Source: Planococcus sp. MSAK28401 (lineage in GTDB: Bacteria; Bacillota; Bacilli; Bacillales_A; Planococcaceae). Taken from it: DNA of 64,000 bases. Of this stretch, positions 49,082-57,538 are shown in pieces. The position numbers and the translations under genes were made by a program. The DNA lies in contig NZ_JAAMTH010000009.1 of NCBI RefSeq assembly GCF_018283455.1, forward strand, positions 99,707 to 163,706. Reading direction: 5' to 3'. The stretch's first letter is position 1. Each line of letters starts with the position of its first letter. The notes under the pieces were generated by a model. The model saw nothing but the letters and a program-made list of their open reading frames with translations. It had not been told where the DNA came from and did not search any database.

Positions 49082-49483
49082 TCAGTCAGTAAAACCTTGG
49101 AACGTTTCTGCAAGCCGGGCCGCAAAAAATTCCGGCGGTTCAATTGCTTCCAGGTGCATACAGACAACACTTGCTTTCTCTTCCTGCCACTGCCGATAAT
49201 CGGTCGGCAACGAATGCTTATGCCGGATTAGCAAGAACAGGAATTTCTCATACTCTTCTTTCCGGAGATAAAGTTCTGCCCGGTTTCTCGCAAGCCCATT
49301 ATTCTGATACCGTTCAAATGAAACCGACAGATCAAAAAGACGAGGGTATGCTACATCTTCCTCTCCGATCTCAATAGTTCTTTGTTTGCTAAACCTGTAT
49401 TTCTCCACGCCCGACTCCTGTTCCATGTCCAAAAGATGACCTACTTGCCGAGCTGCGGTTTCGATTGGTTTCACTTTGTTCAC
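49082..49483 (-). CDS. Hypothetical protein, 133 aa
   Basis: GTG start at 49483 with a GGAGAA site close upstream. The protein is soluble and charged, with an Ala-Glu-Leu-Tyr-Leu-Arg-Lys-Glu-Glu-Tyr-Glu-Lys helix and a C-terminal Pro-Pro-Glu-Phe-Phe-Ala-Ala-Arg-Leu-Ala-Glu-Thr-Phe. No family recognised. It is the first gene of a leftward unit that starts just after a terminator hairpin at 49535-49570. Confidence 0.6.
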   Translation of the reverse strand: MNKVKPIETAARQVGHLLDMEQESGVEKYRFSKQRTIEIGEEDVAYPRLFDLSVSFERYQNNGLARNRAELYLRKEEYEKFLFLLIRHKHSLPTDYRQWQEEKASVVCMHLEAIEPPEFFAARLAETFQGFTD

Positions 49484-49973
49484 TTCTCCATTTCTCTTGG
49501 AATGCTTCTATATCTGTTATCGCTTGCTATAAAAAAAGCCGCAAAGAATCTGTAGATTCTTTGCGGCTTTGCGAGGAGCACTAAAGTCTCCAGCATTTTA
49601 CCAAAATAGGTAGTAAATATTAAGTTAAGGAGTTTTCAACCAATTTACATACTAAAGGAATTAGGAGTTCATGTACAGTAATATAATTCCCCTAGCTTAC
49701 AGTATGCCAGCCTTGCTCCTTCAATCAAATTTGCCAAGCTTTTAACGAATAGACTTCCATGTCATTAAGCAAAATTCTTTTTAAGAGCGGTCCTTCTTTC
49801 AACTACTGAAAATTAGCTGCTATGGGGTTTTTAATGGATAGGAGGTTTTTAATGAGTTGGTATAGACTAGACAGACGCCTCAAATACTAAGTCCAAGAAG
49901 ATTAAATTTCTTATCTTCCTGAAAAGCAATATGCTTGCTTCTCTTCTCTAACTTTTAAGCAGATGTTTACGCA
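49484..49973. other. Intergenic region with terminator, otherwise empty
   Basis: Apart from the hairpin at 49531-49570 this ~490-bp AT-rich stretch shows no supported gene on either strand. Confidence 0.5.
49531..49570 (-). terminator. Strong terminator (leftward)
   Basis: AAAGCCGCAAAGAATC (49535-49550) pairs perfectly with 49555-49570. Read leftward it continues into seven T residues (49531-49537). It lies upstream of the 49082 gene. Confidence 0.85.
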
Positions 49974-50207
49974 TCATGCTGTTTTTCTAAGGTATTTTTC
50001 TATTTCCATATAACCCATGTAGCATTTCTTTCGAGATTTGCCCTTCACTATTTTTTCAACAGAATCTCTGCAGAGAGAAAATTGTTCTTCTAATTGATGC
50101 AGGGACACCTCTTCAATTCTTTTCAAGTAGAGAATAAAGTAGATTTCCTCGTTTGTTAATTTCTTTATATCGCTGTTATTTACGATGATTTGCAGCTCCC
50201 TTCTTCC
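49974..50207 (-). pseudogene. Possible HTH-protein remnant without a start codon
   Basis: A frame of about 77 codons ending at TGA (49974-49976) codes for Lys-Leu-Thr-Asn-Glu-Glu-Ile-Tyr-Phe-Ile-Leu-Tyr-Leu-Lys-Arg-Ile-Glu-Glu, then Leu-Glu-Glu-Gln-Phe-Ser-Leu-Cys-Arg-Asp-Ser-Val-Glu-Lys. The layout is helix-turn-helix-like, as in sigma region 4. AAGGGAG is present, but only CTG or ATC codons follow it at the right distance, so the gene is either start-less or decayed. Confidence 0.35.
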
Positions 50208-50389
50208 TTAAACAAACTTCGCCACTTTGCCTGCTTTATGCGTCTTCGTTTTTTATCTTCCTCGCTTATCATTCAATTTCGTCACAACAGTTAATAATTT
50301 ATTTGCGCGATATAAATATTCATCAACTTTAAAAAAAGATAGAATAAGAGTTTTTCTTCTATGAAGCTGTCGCCTACCTATCACTGTAT

Positions 50390-50524
50390 TTATTTAACTT
50401 CGATAGGCAATTTCTCTTTCTCGGCCTTGTATTGCTTATAACTTTTGATAAAGTCTTCATAAGTTTGCAGACGGCGTTTAGACACGTTTCCCATCTTTGC
50501 CAGTTCCTTTGCGTTAATCATCAT
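50390..50524 (-). CDS. Small basic protein, 44 aa
   Basis: The ATG at 50524 is seven bases after AGGAGG. The peptide begins Met-Met-Ile-Asn-Ala-Lys-Glu-Leu-Ala-Lys-Met-Gly-Asn-Val-Ser-Lys-Arg-Arg-Leu. It looks like the start of a small helix-turn-helix (MerR-like) protein and ends with a charged Lys/Glu helix. The strong ribosome site supports it. Function unknown. Confidence 0.55.
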   Translation of the reverse strand: MMINAKELAKMGNVSKRRLQTYEDFIKSYKQYKAEKEKLPIEVK

Positions 50525-50597
50525 TTCTTTTCCTCCTCGGATCCTTTCATTACTAACTCCTCAACCAACTATTGAGGGCCACAAACTCGCTTTTTAA

Positions 50598-50945
50598 TCA
50601 GGTCCTCTTACAAGATGAAAAAGGTGTTACATAATAAAGTTCTTCTGGACAGGTTGCAGCTAGTTTATAGAGTGTCAGAAAAACTTCCTTTGAAGTTTTA
50701 TAGACATTAATACGGTTTGGCAAGGCTCGCATCTTCTTTGTCGCCTTTTCCAGTTTTAGTTCTTCGATATTAACCCAAACGGTTTCGGTTTTCTTGTATA
50801 ATTCCGAACCGACAGTTTGAGTAAATTCTCGAGTCAATCGGATAAACAGCGTAATGAAAAGTTTACCATTTTCCTCATGGATATCTTTTGACTGAGTAAA
50901 AAAGTAGGTAATAACTGGCGGCTCATTATCCTTTATCTGTTTCAT
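50598..50945 (-). CDS. Hypothetical protein, 115 aa, member of a three-copy family
   Basis: A paralogue of 45495 and 48714: Lys-Asp-Ile-His-Glu-Glu-Asn-Gly-Lys-Leu-Phe-Ile-Thr-Leu-Phe-Ile-Arg-Leu-Thr, then Val-Trp-Val-Asn-Ile-Glu-Glu, Leu-Pro-Asn-Arg-Ile and Tyr-Tyr-Val-Thr-Pro-Phe. GAGAGGAG precedes the ATG. The three copies differ mainly in the N-terminal ~15 residues and the tail. Confidence 0.65.
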   Translation of the reverse strand: MKQIKDNEPPVITYFFTQSKDIHEENGKLFITLFIRLTREFTQTVGSELYKKTETVWVNIEELKLEKATKKMRALPNRINVYKTSKEVFLTLYKLAATCPEELYYVTPFSSCKRT

Positions 50946-50997
50946 TTACTGCTCCTCTCCGTACTTTGCTTCTCATTACTAGAAAGTTTGTGGGTGG

Positions 50998-51231
50998 TTA
51001 CTTCAGATCTCCAGGGAGTTTTAAATTATTTATAATTTCATCAAAAAGCAGTTGTCTTTTGCTGAAGCGATAATGATGTTGCCAATAAACAAACACTTCT
51101 TTTGCAATTCCAAGTTTTTTTTCTCCTTCAATCGCATTTAAGCCTTCTTCTACGCAAATGTGGTGCATCACTTTTTTTAATCCCATTCTATGTTCTCTTT
51201 CAATAACTCTCTTGTACTGCTGATATTTCAT
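50998..51231 (-). CDS. Small hypothetical protein, 77 aa, possible HTH
   Basis: A basic, helical protein. Residues 25-55 (Val-Glu-Glu-Gly-Leu-Asn-Ala-Ile-Glu-Gly-Glu-Lys-Lys-Leu-Gly-Ile) followed by Val-Tyr-Trp-Gln-His-His-Tyr suggest a helix-turn-helix. GAGGTG precedes the start. It lies upstream of the 115-aa family member and may be in the same unit. Confidence 0.55.
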   Translation of the reverse strand: MKYQQYKRVIEREHRMGLKKVMHHICVEEGLNAIEGEKKLGIAKEVFVYWQHHYRFSKRQLLFDEIINNLKLPGDLK

Positions 51232-51958
51232 AGTTCACCTCACATAAGCCAGAAAATATGAATTTTAATAGAAATCACTTCTAAAATTTTTCGTAGTAAA
51301 TTCTGCTAATTATTTTGAACAATAGTAATATATACCTTATATCTGAATTTTAAAACTTAAAAATCATTTTTAATAAGTCTTTTATCTTTATTTTTAGAAA
51401 AATATGCCTTATTGAAGGCCCTTGTAACCACTACTATAGAATCTAATCCCCCTGAAATATGCGTATGAAGAAAATAGGGTATGCTCTTAAAGAATAAAAG
51501 GTGTAAGGATGCAAATTAAAAAAAGAATGAAAAGGTACTGCTAATAGTGCAGTACTTCTCATCCTTCTTTTCTAAGTAAAGATAGCTTTTGGTAATATGA
51601 TTCATGTGAATGTCGAAGACTAATAACCCACTAATTTATCGTCCCTTTAAAGATATACATTCGTTTATCCTTTGAACCGAGATAATTTTTCTCGAATCAG
51701 GTTCTATCTCGATCAATACAATAGAATTCATTTATCCAATTCTTGTCTCACTCGTCTTCATTACTTGAACTAATGTGCTTCCGATAAAGTATCATATGTA
51801 AACAAACAAAGCAGTCTCTTTTTTGAATCCCTCAATCAGAAATTTTAAATTTCGTTCACTCTTTTTCTCAATAGATTTCAGTAGATTTGGGATTAGTATG
51901 AAACATAATTAAGCTTAAGATTATGTGTGAAAAAGGTTGCATTTCTTAAACTCAACCT
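51232..51958. other. AT-rich intergenic region
   Basis: About 730 bp with no supported gene. It contains an imperfect hairpin near 51520-51572 (AAGGTACTGC/GCAGTACTT) that looks like a terminator with no gene in front of it. The right end leads into the czrA operator. Confidence 0.5.
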
Positions 51959-51998
51959 ATATATTTATATATTAATATATTATCATATATAAATATAT
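51959..51998. promoter_or_regulatory. Inverted repeat operator upstream of czrA-like gene
   Basis: ATATATTTATATAT (51959-51972) and its exact complement ATATATAAATATAT (51985-51998) are separated by 12 bases, 30 bases ahead of the regulator start. AT-rich inverted repeats of this kind are typical ArsR/SmtB-family operators; autoregulation is inferred. Confidence 0.6.
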
Positions 51999-52028
51999 TT
52001 TAAACCAATTTGGAGGTGTCATGCAATA

Positions 52029-52364
52029 ATGAAACATGATGTAGAAAAGGAAGAGGATTTCGCTGAGGGTGAACATCCGCTAGATGAGGAAACACTCTTT
52101 GTTGTGTCCCAAACATTCAAGGCATTGAGCGATCCGACCCGTATTCGCATCTTAAATCTACTCTGTTCAGCTGAACATTCTGTCAATGACTTGGCAGAGC
52201 AATTGGACTTGGGCCAATCCACTGTGTCGCATCAATTGCGCTTCTTGAAGCAACTGCGCCTGGTGAAATACAGAAGAGCCGGCACGACTTTGTATTATTC
52301 GAAAGACGACGATCATATCATGAACCTGTTGAAACAGGCGATTGAGCATGCAACGCATCATTAA
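52029..52364 (+). CDS. czrA: ArsR/SmtB-family zinc/cobalt sensor (CzrA-like)
   Basis: 111 aa. The winged-helix core is [11 protein letters not shown] and [12 protein letters not shown]. The last helix has Asp-x-His-x10-His-x2-His, spaced exactly as the alpha-5 zinc ligands of CzrA. The Cys-rich alpha-3 site of ArsR/CadC is absent. It should release DNA on binding Zn or Co and so induce the adjacent czcD gene. A GGAGGTG site precedes a two-codon frame (ATG-CAA-TAA) whose stop overlaps this start. Confidence 0.88.
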   Translation: MKHDVEKEEDFAEGEHPLDEETLFVVSQTFKALSDPTRIRILNLLCSAEHSVNDLAEQLDLGQSTVSHQLRFLKQLRLVKYRRAGTTLYYSKDDDHIMNLLKQAIEHATHH

Positions 52365-52427
52365 AAAACGCTTTTCCACGCTAAAGCATGCACTGATTTA
52401 TAAAGAGAAATTGAAGGAGGAATCGGA

Positions 52428-53375
52428 ATGTCACATGATCACAGCCATGACCATACACACGGAGCAAATAAAAAAGTGCTGCTCATTTCATTTATTATCA
52501 TCACCAGTTACATGATTGTCGAGGCCGCCGGGGGCTTCTTAACGAACAGCCTGGCACTTCTGGCTGATGCCGGACATATGCTGAGTGACTCCATTTCGCT
52601 CGCGATTGCCCTGATCGCGTTCAAGCTGGCTGAAAAAGCTGCAAATCACAGCAAAACCTTTGGATACAAACGTTTTGAAATCCTCGCCGCAACCATCAAT
52701 GGCGCGACGCTGATTGGTGTAGCGCTCTACATTTTTTACGAAGCCATCGGTCGGTTCGCTAACCCGCCGGAAGTCGCCACGACCGGTATGCTCATCATCA
52801 GTGTATTCGGCTTATTGGTCAATATTCTGGTCGCTTGGATCATGGTGCGCGGCGGAGATACACATGATAACTTGAATATGCGGGGGGCGTACCTGCACGT
52901 ATTAAGTGACATGCTGGGTTCTGTCGGCGCCATTGCGGCGGCCCTGCTCATAATGTTCTTCGGCTGGGGCTGGGCTGACCCCGCGGCCAGCGTCATCGTC
53001 GCAGCCCTTGTCCTGCGAAGCGGATATTTCGTCACTAAATCTTCTCTGCATGTGCTGATGGAAGGCACGCCACAGAATGTAAAGATTGAAGATATCATTC
53101 AAACCATCAAAGAGAGCAAAGGCGTTCACGGCGTCCACGATTTACACGTCTGGTCCATTACCAGCGGGCTGAATGCCTTGTCCTGCCACGTAGTAGTCGG
53201 CAACCATCTCACGCTTGCCGATAGTGAAAGCATGTTGCACAGCATCGAACATGACCTGGAGCATCAAGGCATCAACCACGTGACGATTCAGATGGAAACA
53301 GATGCTCACAAGCACAATGATTCCATTCTCTGCACAGTGAAAAGCGAACCGTCCCATGATCATCATCACCATTAA
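52428..53375 (+). CDS. czcD: Cation diffusion facilitator (CzcD-like Zn/Co exporter)
   Basis: 315 aa with six membrane helices. The metal-site motifs are in helix 2 (Ala-Asp-Ala-Gly-His-Met-Leu-Ser-Asp) and helix 5 (His-Val-Leu-Ser-Asp), and the cytoplasmic C-terminal domain contains Gly-Val-His-Gly-Val-His-Asp-Leu-His-Val-Trp. The N-terminus (His-Asp-His-Ser-His-Asp-His) and C-terminus (His-Asp-His-His-His-His) are His-rich metal collectors. It exports Zn, Co or Cd in exchange for protons. It follows czrA by 63 bases. Its GC content is clearly higher than the genes to the left, suggesting a different origin. Confidence 0.93.
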   Translation: MSHDHSHDHTHGANKKVLLISFIIITSYMIVEAAGGFLTNSLALLADAGHMLSDSISLAIALIAFKLAEKAANHSKTFGYKRFEILAATINGATLIGVALYIFYEAIGRFANPPEVATTGMLIISVFGLLVNILVAWIMVRGGDTHDNLNMRGAYLHVLSDMLGSVGAIAAALLIMFFGWGWADPAASVIVAALVLRSGYFVTKSSLHVLMEGTPQNVKIEDIIQTIKESKGVHGVHDLHVWSITSGLNALSCHVVVGNHLTLADSESMLHSIEHDLEHQGINHVTIQMETDAHKHNDSILCTVKSEPSHDHHHH

Positions 53376-53786
53376 TCTCTAAGAGTGAAAAAATGCCGAT
53401 AATTTTGAAACAAATCATCTTGGAAAAGAAAGCTCCTAAAAATAATTGGAAGAGGAACTGTCCTATTTAATCTGACAGTTCCTCTTCTTTTGGCTCAATC
53501 AAGCTTTTAACTTCTTAGTAAGGAGTAATCTACTCCATACTATATCGATGAAAAAACATCATCGTTCTGAATGTCCCAATACCCCCTTACAATGTTTCCT
53601 CTTCATCCTTTAGCATAAAGCACTGTTTTCTTCTTCGTTATAGACTGCTTTTGCTTTATTATGTCTTACTAACCTAGATCGATTAATCTCTGCCTCTTCT
53701 TCATTGTATCCTGAATGCATGCTAATGTTAGCCATAAACAATTCACTTCATCTTTAAGATGGGCAATCTGAAAGGGAATATTCGAC
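53376..53786. other. Intergenic region with terminator
   Basis: It holds the czcD terminator at 53450-53490; otherwise no gene is visible. Confidence 0.6.
53450..53490 (+). terminator. Terminator of czcD
   Basis: AAGAGGAACTGTC (53450-53462) pairs perfectly with GACAGTTCCTCTT (53474-53486), followed by CTTTT. Confidence 0.85.
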
Positions 53787-54293
53787 TTAACTCAGCAATA
53801 AGTCGGTTAAACAGGTTGGATCTCCGGCAAATGTTGAAAAATTAATTTCTCCAGTCTTTCCTTTTGCTTCAATTTCAACCACGTAAGTTCGATTCCGAGG
53901 CAGCCACAGGTCGATGAACCCATTCGCTGGAGTCTTCATCATCTTATCTACATAAACTTTCCCTTCGTTGTCGGTAATGGTTACCTTCATTTCCTTTTCT
54001 GCTAATTCACCTTGGCATCCTGTTAAGCTATGGATTTCACAAGGGTGCGTATACGTCTCATATGGGGCAATTGAGACAAAGAACTCTTCTTCCGGCAACG
54101 GATAGACCGATTTATCTCCCTTTTCTTCAACTGTTACTTGTTGGTCATCAATTGAAGCTGCACTAACTTCGTCACTTCCACTCAAGTCAGCCACCAACTC
54201 CTTTACTTCTATTTGGGCCGATGAAGGTTCGTCATTGCAGCCCCCTAGTAAGCCAAGTAAAGCTAACATGAGTACTAAAAATGGAATTTTCAT
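53787..54293 (-). CDS. cueP: CueP-family copper-binding lipoprotein
   Basis: 168 aa. A lipobox signal (hydrophobic helix then Leu-Leu-Gly-Gly-Cys at 15-19) makes it a membrane-anchored extracytoplasmic protein. The CueP core is clear: Phe-Phe-Val-Ser-Ile-Ala-Pro-Tyr, Thr-His-Pro-Cys-Glu-Ile-His-Ser-Leu-Thr-Gly-Cys-Gln-Gly-Glu-Leu, then Gly-Phe-Ile-Asp-Leu-Trp-Leu-Pro-Arg and Asp-Pro-Thr-Cys-Leu-Thr-Asp-Leu. CueP in Salmonella stores periplasmic copper. Here it lies next to the multicopper oxidase. GGAGGGATAAT precedes the ATG. Confidence 0.88.
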   Translation of the reverse strand: MKIPFLVLMLALLGLLGGCNDEPSSAQIEVKELVADLSGSDEVSAASIDDQQVTVEEKGDKSVYPLPEEEFFVSIAPYETYTHPCEIHSLTGCQGELAEKEMKVTITDNEGKVYVDKMMKTPANGFIDLWLPRNRTYVVEIEAKGKTGEINFSTFAGDPTCLTDLLLS

Positions 54294-54503
54294 ATTATCC
54301 CTCCTCTTCCCCCTACTATAGCAAAGTCGATTCTTCTATCAAGTGCTGAATTCTTACGACTTTATGAACTCCTGCACTCTTGCTAAATAAATCCATGCAT
54401 TTTATATAGAAGATTACTAAGTCGGCAGGAATTGAAGCCGCGCAATCGTGTCCTAAACTCTTCGATTGGCAAAGAAGCGTTTATATAATATTTAATTACA
54501 TGG

Positions 54504-56027
54504 TCAATAGACTTTAATTTGTCCCATCATTCCATTGTCTTCGTGTTCAAGAATATGACAATGAAACATATAAACTCCTTCATATTTAAACTTGATTGCA
54601 ATTTCCACCTTTTCACCAGGCGCGATTGAAAGCGTATCTTTCCAGCCTTGTTCGTTTTCGGACGGACTTTCCCCGTCTCTTGAAATGATTTTAAATTGGG
54701 TTCCGTGAACATGGAATGGATGAATCATACCTCCCATTTCATCTGGTTTGTTGTAAATCTCCCAAACCTCTGTCACTCCCTTTTCTTGCTTTAAATCGAT
54801 TCGCTCGGCATCAAATTTCTTTCCATTGATTGTGACATTCTCCATCATACCGAACAACTCGATTTTTTTAGTCACGGGTAGTGCCATTTCTTCATCAGTG
54901 ATTTCAAAGTCATTCATTTTTTCAGGAATTTCTCTCGAAGATGTTGTTGGTTCTGACACTTGGAAATCGAGAATATTGATACCTTCTTCATTAATCAGCG
55001 CGATTTCATTTTCCTCTATCTTCGAAAAATCAACAATAATCTCCGCCCTTTCTGAAGGAGTCAAAGTCAGCTCATTCGTTTTCACAGGCGCATTTAATAA
55101 ACCACCATCCGTTCCAATCTGAACGAAAGAATCTCCGTTGCTCAGTTTGAATGTGAAATTGCGGGCGTTTGATCCGTTCAACAGTCGCAGCCTTACTTTC
55201 TCTTTTGCTACTGTCAGTTTCGGATCTACAGTGCCGTTTATAAGTACTGTATCGCCCACTGTACCGTCTGAATTTTTTGCAGCTTGGTAATCTAGGCGCT
55301 TATCTTCAAACATTCTATCTTGAATAACTAAAGGAATATCATTAATGCCATATTGATCAGGTAGCTGCCTTTCGCCCAATTTATCATCTTCAATATAAAT
55401 CAAGCCTGCTAGTCCGTTATAGACTTGCTCGGCCGTCTTTCCTTCAGGATGCGGATGAAACCATAAAGTAGCTGCATCCTGCTTAACTTCAAAGGAAATA
55501 ATGCGTTCTTCCCCGGGTTTTAATTTATTATGGGGACCTCCATCTACATCCCCGGGTATTTCAAGACCATGCCAATGAAAAGTCGTGTCTTCACCGAGTT
55601 CATTGATCAATCGGATTGTTACCTTTTCACCGGATTTGAACTTGAGCATAGGACCCAATAATGAGCCATTGTATCCTAAGGTATCAGAGCTGATGCCTTT
55701 ATAAAATTCCGTTTTACCCTTTTGGGCACGAATTGTATAAGCCGTCTCTTTATCACTTTCACTCTTTAAGGCGACTGGAATGGAAATTTCATTCTCTCCC
55801 TTTGAATCTTTCAATTTTTTTAATTCGCCATGTTTCATTTCATTATCCATCTCATCCATATTGCTATGGTCTTCCATATTCATATCTATTTCATTGTCCA
55901 TCTCGTCCATATTGCTATGGTCTTCCATGTTCATATCTGAATGATTCATGGTATTTGAGTCGGAGCAAGCGATAAGCGTTCCAATTACCATGAGAAGTAA
56001 TAATAATACAACTAAATATTTCTTCAT
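54504..56027 (-). CDS. Multicopper oxidase lipoprotein (copper oxidase)
   Basis: 507 aa from the ATG at 56027, with AGGAGGT upstream; the longer frame lacks a ribosome site and overlaps the MATE gene. A lipobox (Leu-Ile-Ala-Cys) anchors it outside the membrane. All four copper motifs are present: His-Trp-His-Gly, His-Pro-His-Pro-Glu-Gly, His-Pro-Phe-His-Val-His-Gly and His-Cys-His-Ile-Leu-Glu-His. The N-terminal Met/His/Asp segment contains a 17-residue unit twice, likely for Cu(I) binding. Such enzymes oxidise Cu(I) to the less toxic Cu(II). Confidence 0.92.
   Translation of the reverse strand: MKKYLVVLLLLLMVIGTLIACSDSNTMNHSDMNMEDHSNMDEMDNEIDMNMEDHSNMDEMDNEMKHGELKKLKDSKGENEISIPVALKSESDKETAYTIRAQKGKTEFYKGISSDTLGYNGSLLGPMLKFKSGEKVTIRLINELGEDTTFHWHGLEIPGDVDGGPHNKLKPGEERIISFEVKQDAATLWFHPHPEGKTAEQVYNGLAGLIYIEDDKLGERQLPDQYGINDIPLVIQDRMFEDKRLDYQAAKNSDGTVGDTVLINGTVDPKLTVAKEKVRLRLLNGSNARNFTFKLSNGDSFVQIGTDGGLLNAPVKTNELTLTPSERAEIIVDFSKIEENEIALINEEGINILDFQVSEPTTSSREIPEKMNDFEITDEEMALPVTKKIELFGMMENVTINGKKFDAERIDLKQEKGVTEVWEIYNKPDEMGGMIHPFHVHGTQFKIISRDGESPSENEQGWKDTLSIAPGEKVEIAIKFKYEGVYMFHCHILEHEDNGMMGQIKVY
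55846..55947 (-). repeat. Two direct repeats of 51 bp in the multicopper oxidase gene
   Basis: Each unit codes for Asp-Met-Asn-Met-Glu-Asp-His-Ser-Asn-Met-Asp-Glu-Met-Asp-Asn-Glu plus Ile or Met. The copies differ at few bases, so the duplication is recent, and it doubles the Met/His metal-binding segment. Confidence 0.75.
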
Positions 56028-56046
56028 ATTCTGTTGACCTCCTGTT

Positions 56047-57468
56047 TTAATAGTCATTTACGCATCTGGATTTTTCATGTTTGGTCTGTGGGTGACAGGG
56101 ACTTTGGGGTTCTGATTTTAGAACAATCCAACGGTCTTTACTAAACTGGAACCAGAGAACGATTGCCTTAAAAACAATATCGAGTCCGATTGCAATCCAT
56201 ACACCTGCTATGCCCATCTCAAGCTGGATAGCCAGCAAGTAGACGGCTCCTGTTCGGATAACCCACATTCCCACCGTTGTCAGATACATTGGGAATTTCG
56301 TATTGTTCGCTCCTTGAAATCCTCCTGTAAGGACAAGGACGACAGCTAAAAACGGTTGGAAGATGGCCGCAATTTTTAGTGCAATATCAATATCGTTGAT
56401 CACCTGTTGATCATCAGTAAAGAGCGACCCTGCCCATCCTCCGAAGAAGAAAAGCAAAATACCGAAGAGTGACATGAAACCCATTGCCAAGTAAGTACTT
56501 AATTTTGCATATTCTTTTGCACTTTCATAATCACCAGCGCCCATGTTTCGCCCAACGAGAATCGTGGCAGCAGTTGCAAACCCATAAGCAAGCATGTATG
56601 AGAATATTTCAAGATTTCCTGCTATTTGGTGTGCGGCAAATGTATTAGTTCCGAGGACGACAATGAACCCAAAATAAACGATCTGTCCAGCTCTCATTAC
56701 CAGTCTTTCAATAGCCGCTGGGCTACCTAAGTTCATCAATTCTATTTGATGTTCCAAATCAGGTTTCCAAAAATCTTTTCTAAACGCGATGACATCCGTT
56801 TTGCGGATGTAATTCATCAATAAAATAGTCCCAACAACGCGCGCAATAACGGTAGCAAGTGCAGCTCCGACGATTCCAAGCTCCGGGATCATCCAGAAAC
56901 CAAAAATCATTAGATAATCAAGCACAATGTTGACAATATTGACAACAATACTGACTTTCATTGGAGACTTGGTATCGCCAGTACCGCGTAAGATACTGCT
57001 CAATGTAAACATAAGGGCCATAACTACCGAAGGGATACCTACTATTTTGAAATAGATACTGCCTGCCTGTAGTACTTCATTATCAATGCCCATCAATAAG
57101 AGAAGAGGCTTAGCAAAAAACAAAGTTACTATACCAAAGAGCACGCCTATCAGTACAGACAAGATAATTGCTTGTTGTGCAATATGTCTTGCTCTTTCGA
57201 TTTTTCCAGCCCCTAAATTATTTGCCACGTATACGTTTACCGCCACACCGATTGCCATAAATACTGCAAAGTAAATAGCTAAAATCGCGTTAGTGACCCC
57301 TACAGCTGAAACTTCAGCAAGGCCGATTCTTGAGACAAATAGCGTATCAACAAAACCAAGCAGTGTTTGAAAGAAGTTCTCGGCAACTGCTGGTAAAGCC
57401 AGGATGAAAATTAGTTTTATTTTAGTTCGTTTATCATCCGTATTTAATAACACCTCCCCCTTGTTCAT
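56047..57468 (-). CDS. MATE-family multidrug/cation efflux protein
   Basis: 473 aa with twelve membrane helices in two halves. The family signatures Leu-Pro-Ala-Val-Ala-Glu-Asn-Phe-Phe-Gln-Thr, Val-Asp-Thr-Leu-Phe-Val and Leu-Arg-Gly-Thr-Gly-Asp-Thr-Lys are in the first half, and Gly-Gly-Phe-Gln-Gly-Ala-Asn-Asn-Thr-Lys in the second. MATE proteins export organic cations with Na or H. The multicopper oxidase starts 19 bases after its stop, so the two are co-transcribed; that link to copper handling is unusual. A terminator lies 40 bases upstream. Confidence 0.92.
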   Translation of the reverse strand: MNKGEVLLNTDDKRTKIKLIFILALPAVAENFFQTLLGFVDTLFVSRIGLAEVSAVGVTNAILAIYFAVFMAIGVAVNVYVANNLGAGKIERARHIAQQAIILSVLIGVLFGIVTLFFAKPLLLLMGIDNEVLQAGSIYFKIVGIPSVVMALMFTLSSILRGTGDTKSPMKVSIVVNIVNIVLDYLMIFGFWMIPELGIVGAALATVIARVVGTILLMNYIRKTDVIAFRKDFWKPDLEHQIELMNLGSPAAIERLVMRAGQIVYFGFIVVLGTNTFAAHQIAGNLEIFSYMLAYGFATAATILVGRNMGAGDYESAKEYAKLSTYLAMGFMSLFGILLFFFGGWAGSLFTDDQQVINDIDIALKIAAIFQPFLAVVLVLTGGFQGANNTKFPMYLTTVGMWVIRTGAVYLLAIQLEMGIAGVWIAIGLDIVFKAIVLWFQFSKDRWIVLKSEPQSPCHPQTKHEKSRCVNDY

Positions 57469-57507
57469 TTGGGGTCCCTCCTTTCAGTGAATCCAATTAT
57501 TTAAAAA

Positions 57508-57532
57508 CGGCCCATATATGATATATGGGCCG
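57508..57532 (-). terminator. Terminator after the His-rich 57539 gene
   Basis: CGGCCCATATAT (57508-57519) pairs perfectly with ATATATGGGCCG (57521-57532). The leftward strand continues GTTTTTAAA. Confidence 0.8.
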
Positions 57533-57538
57533 CTGTTT

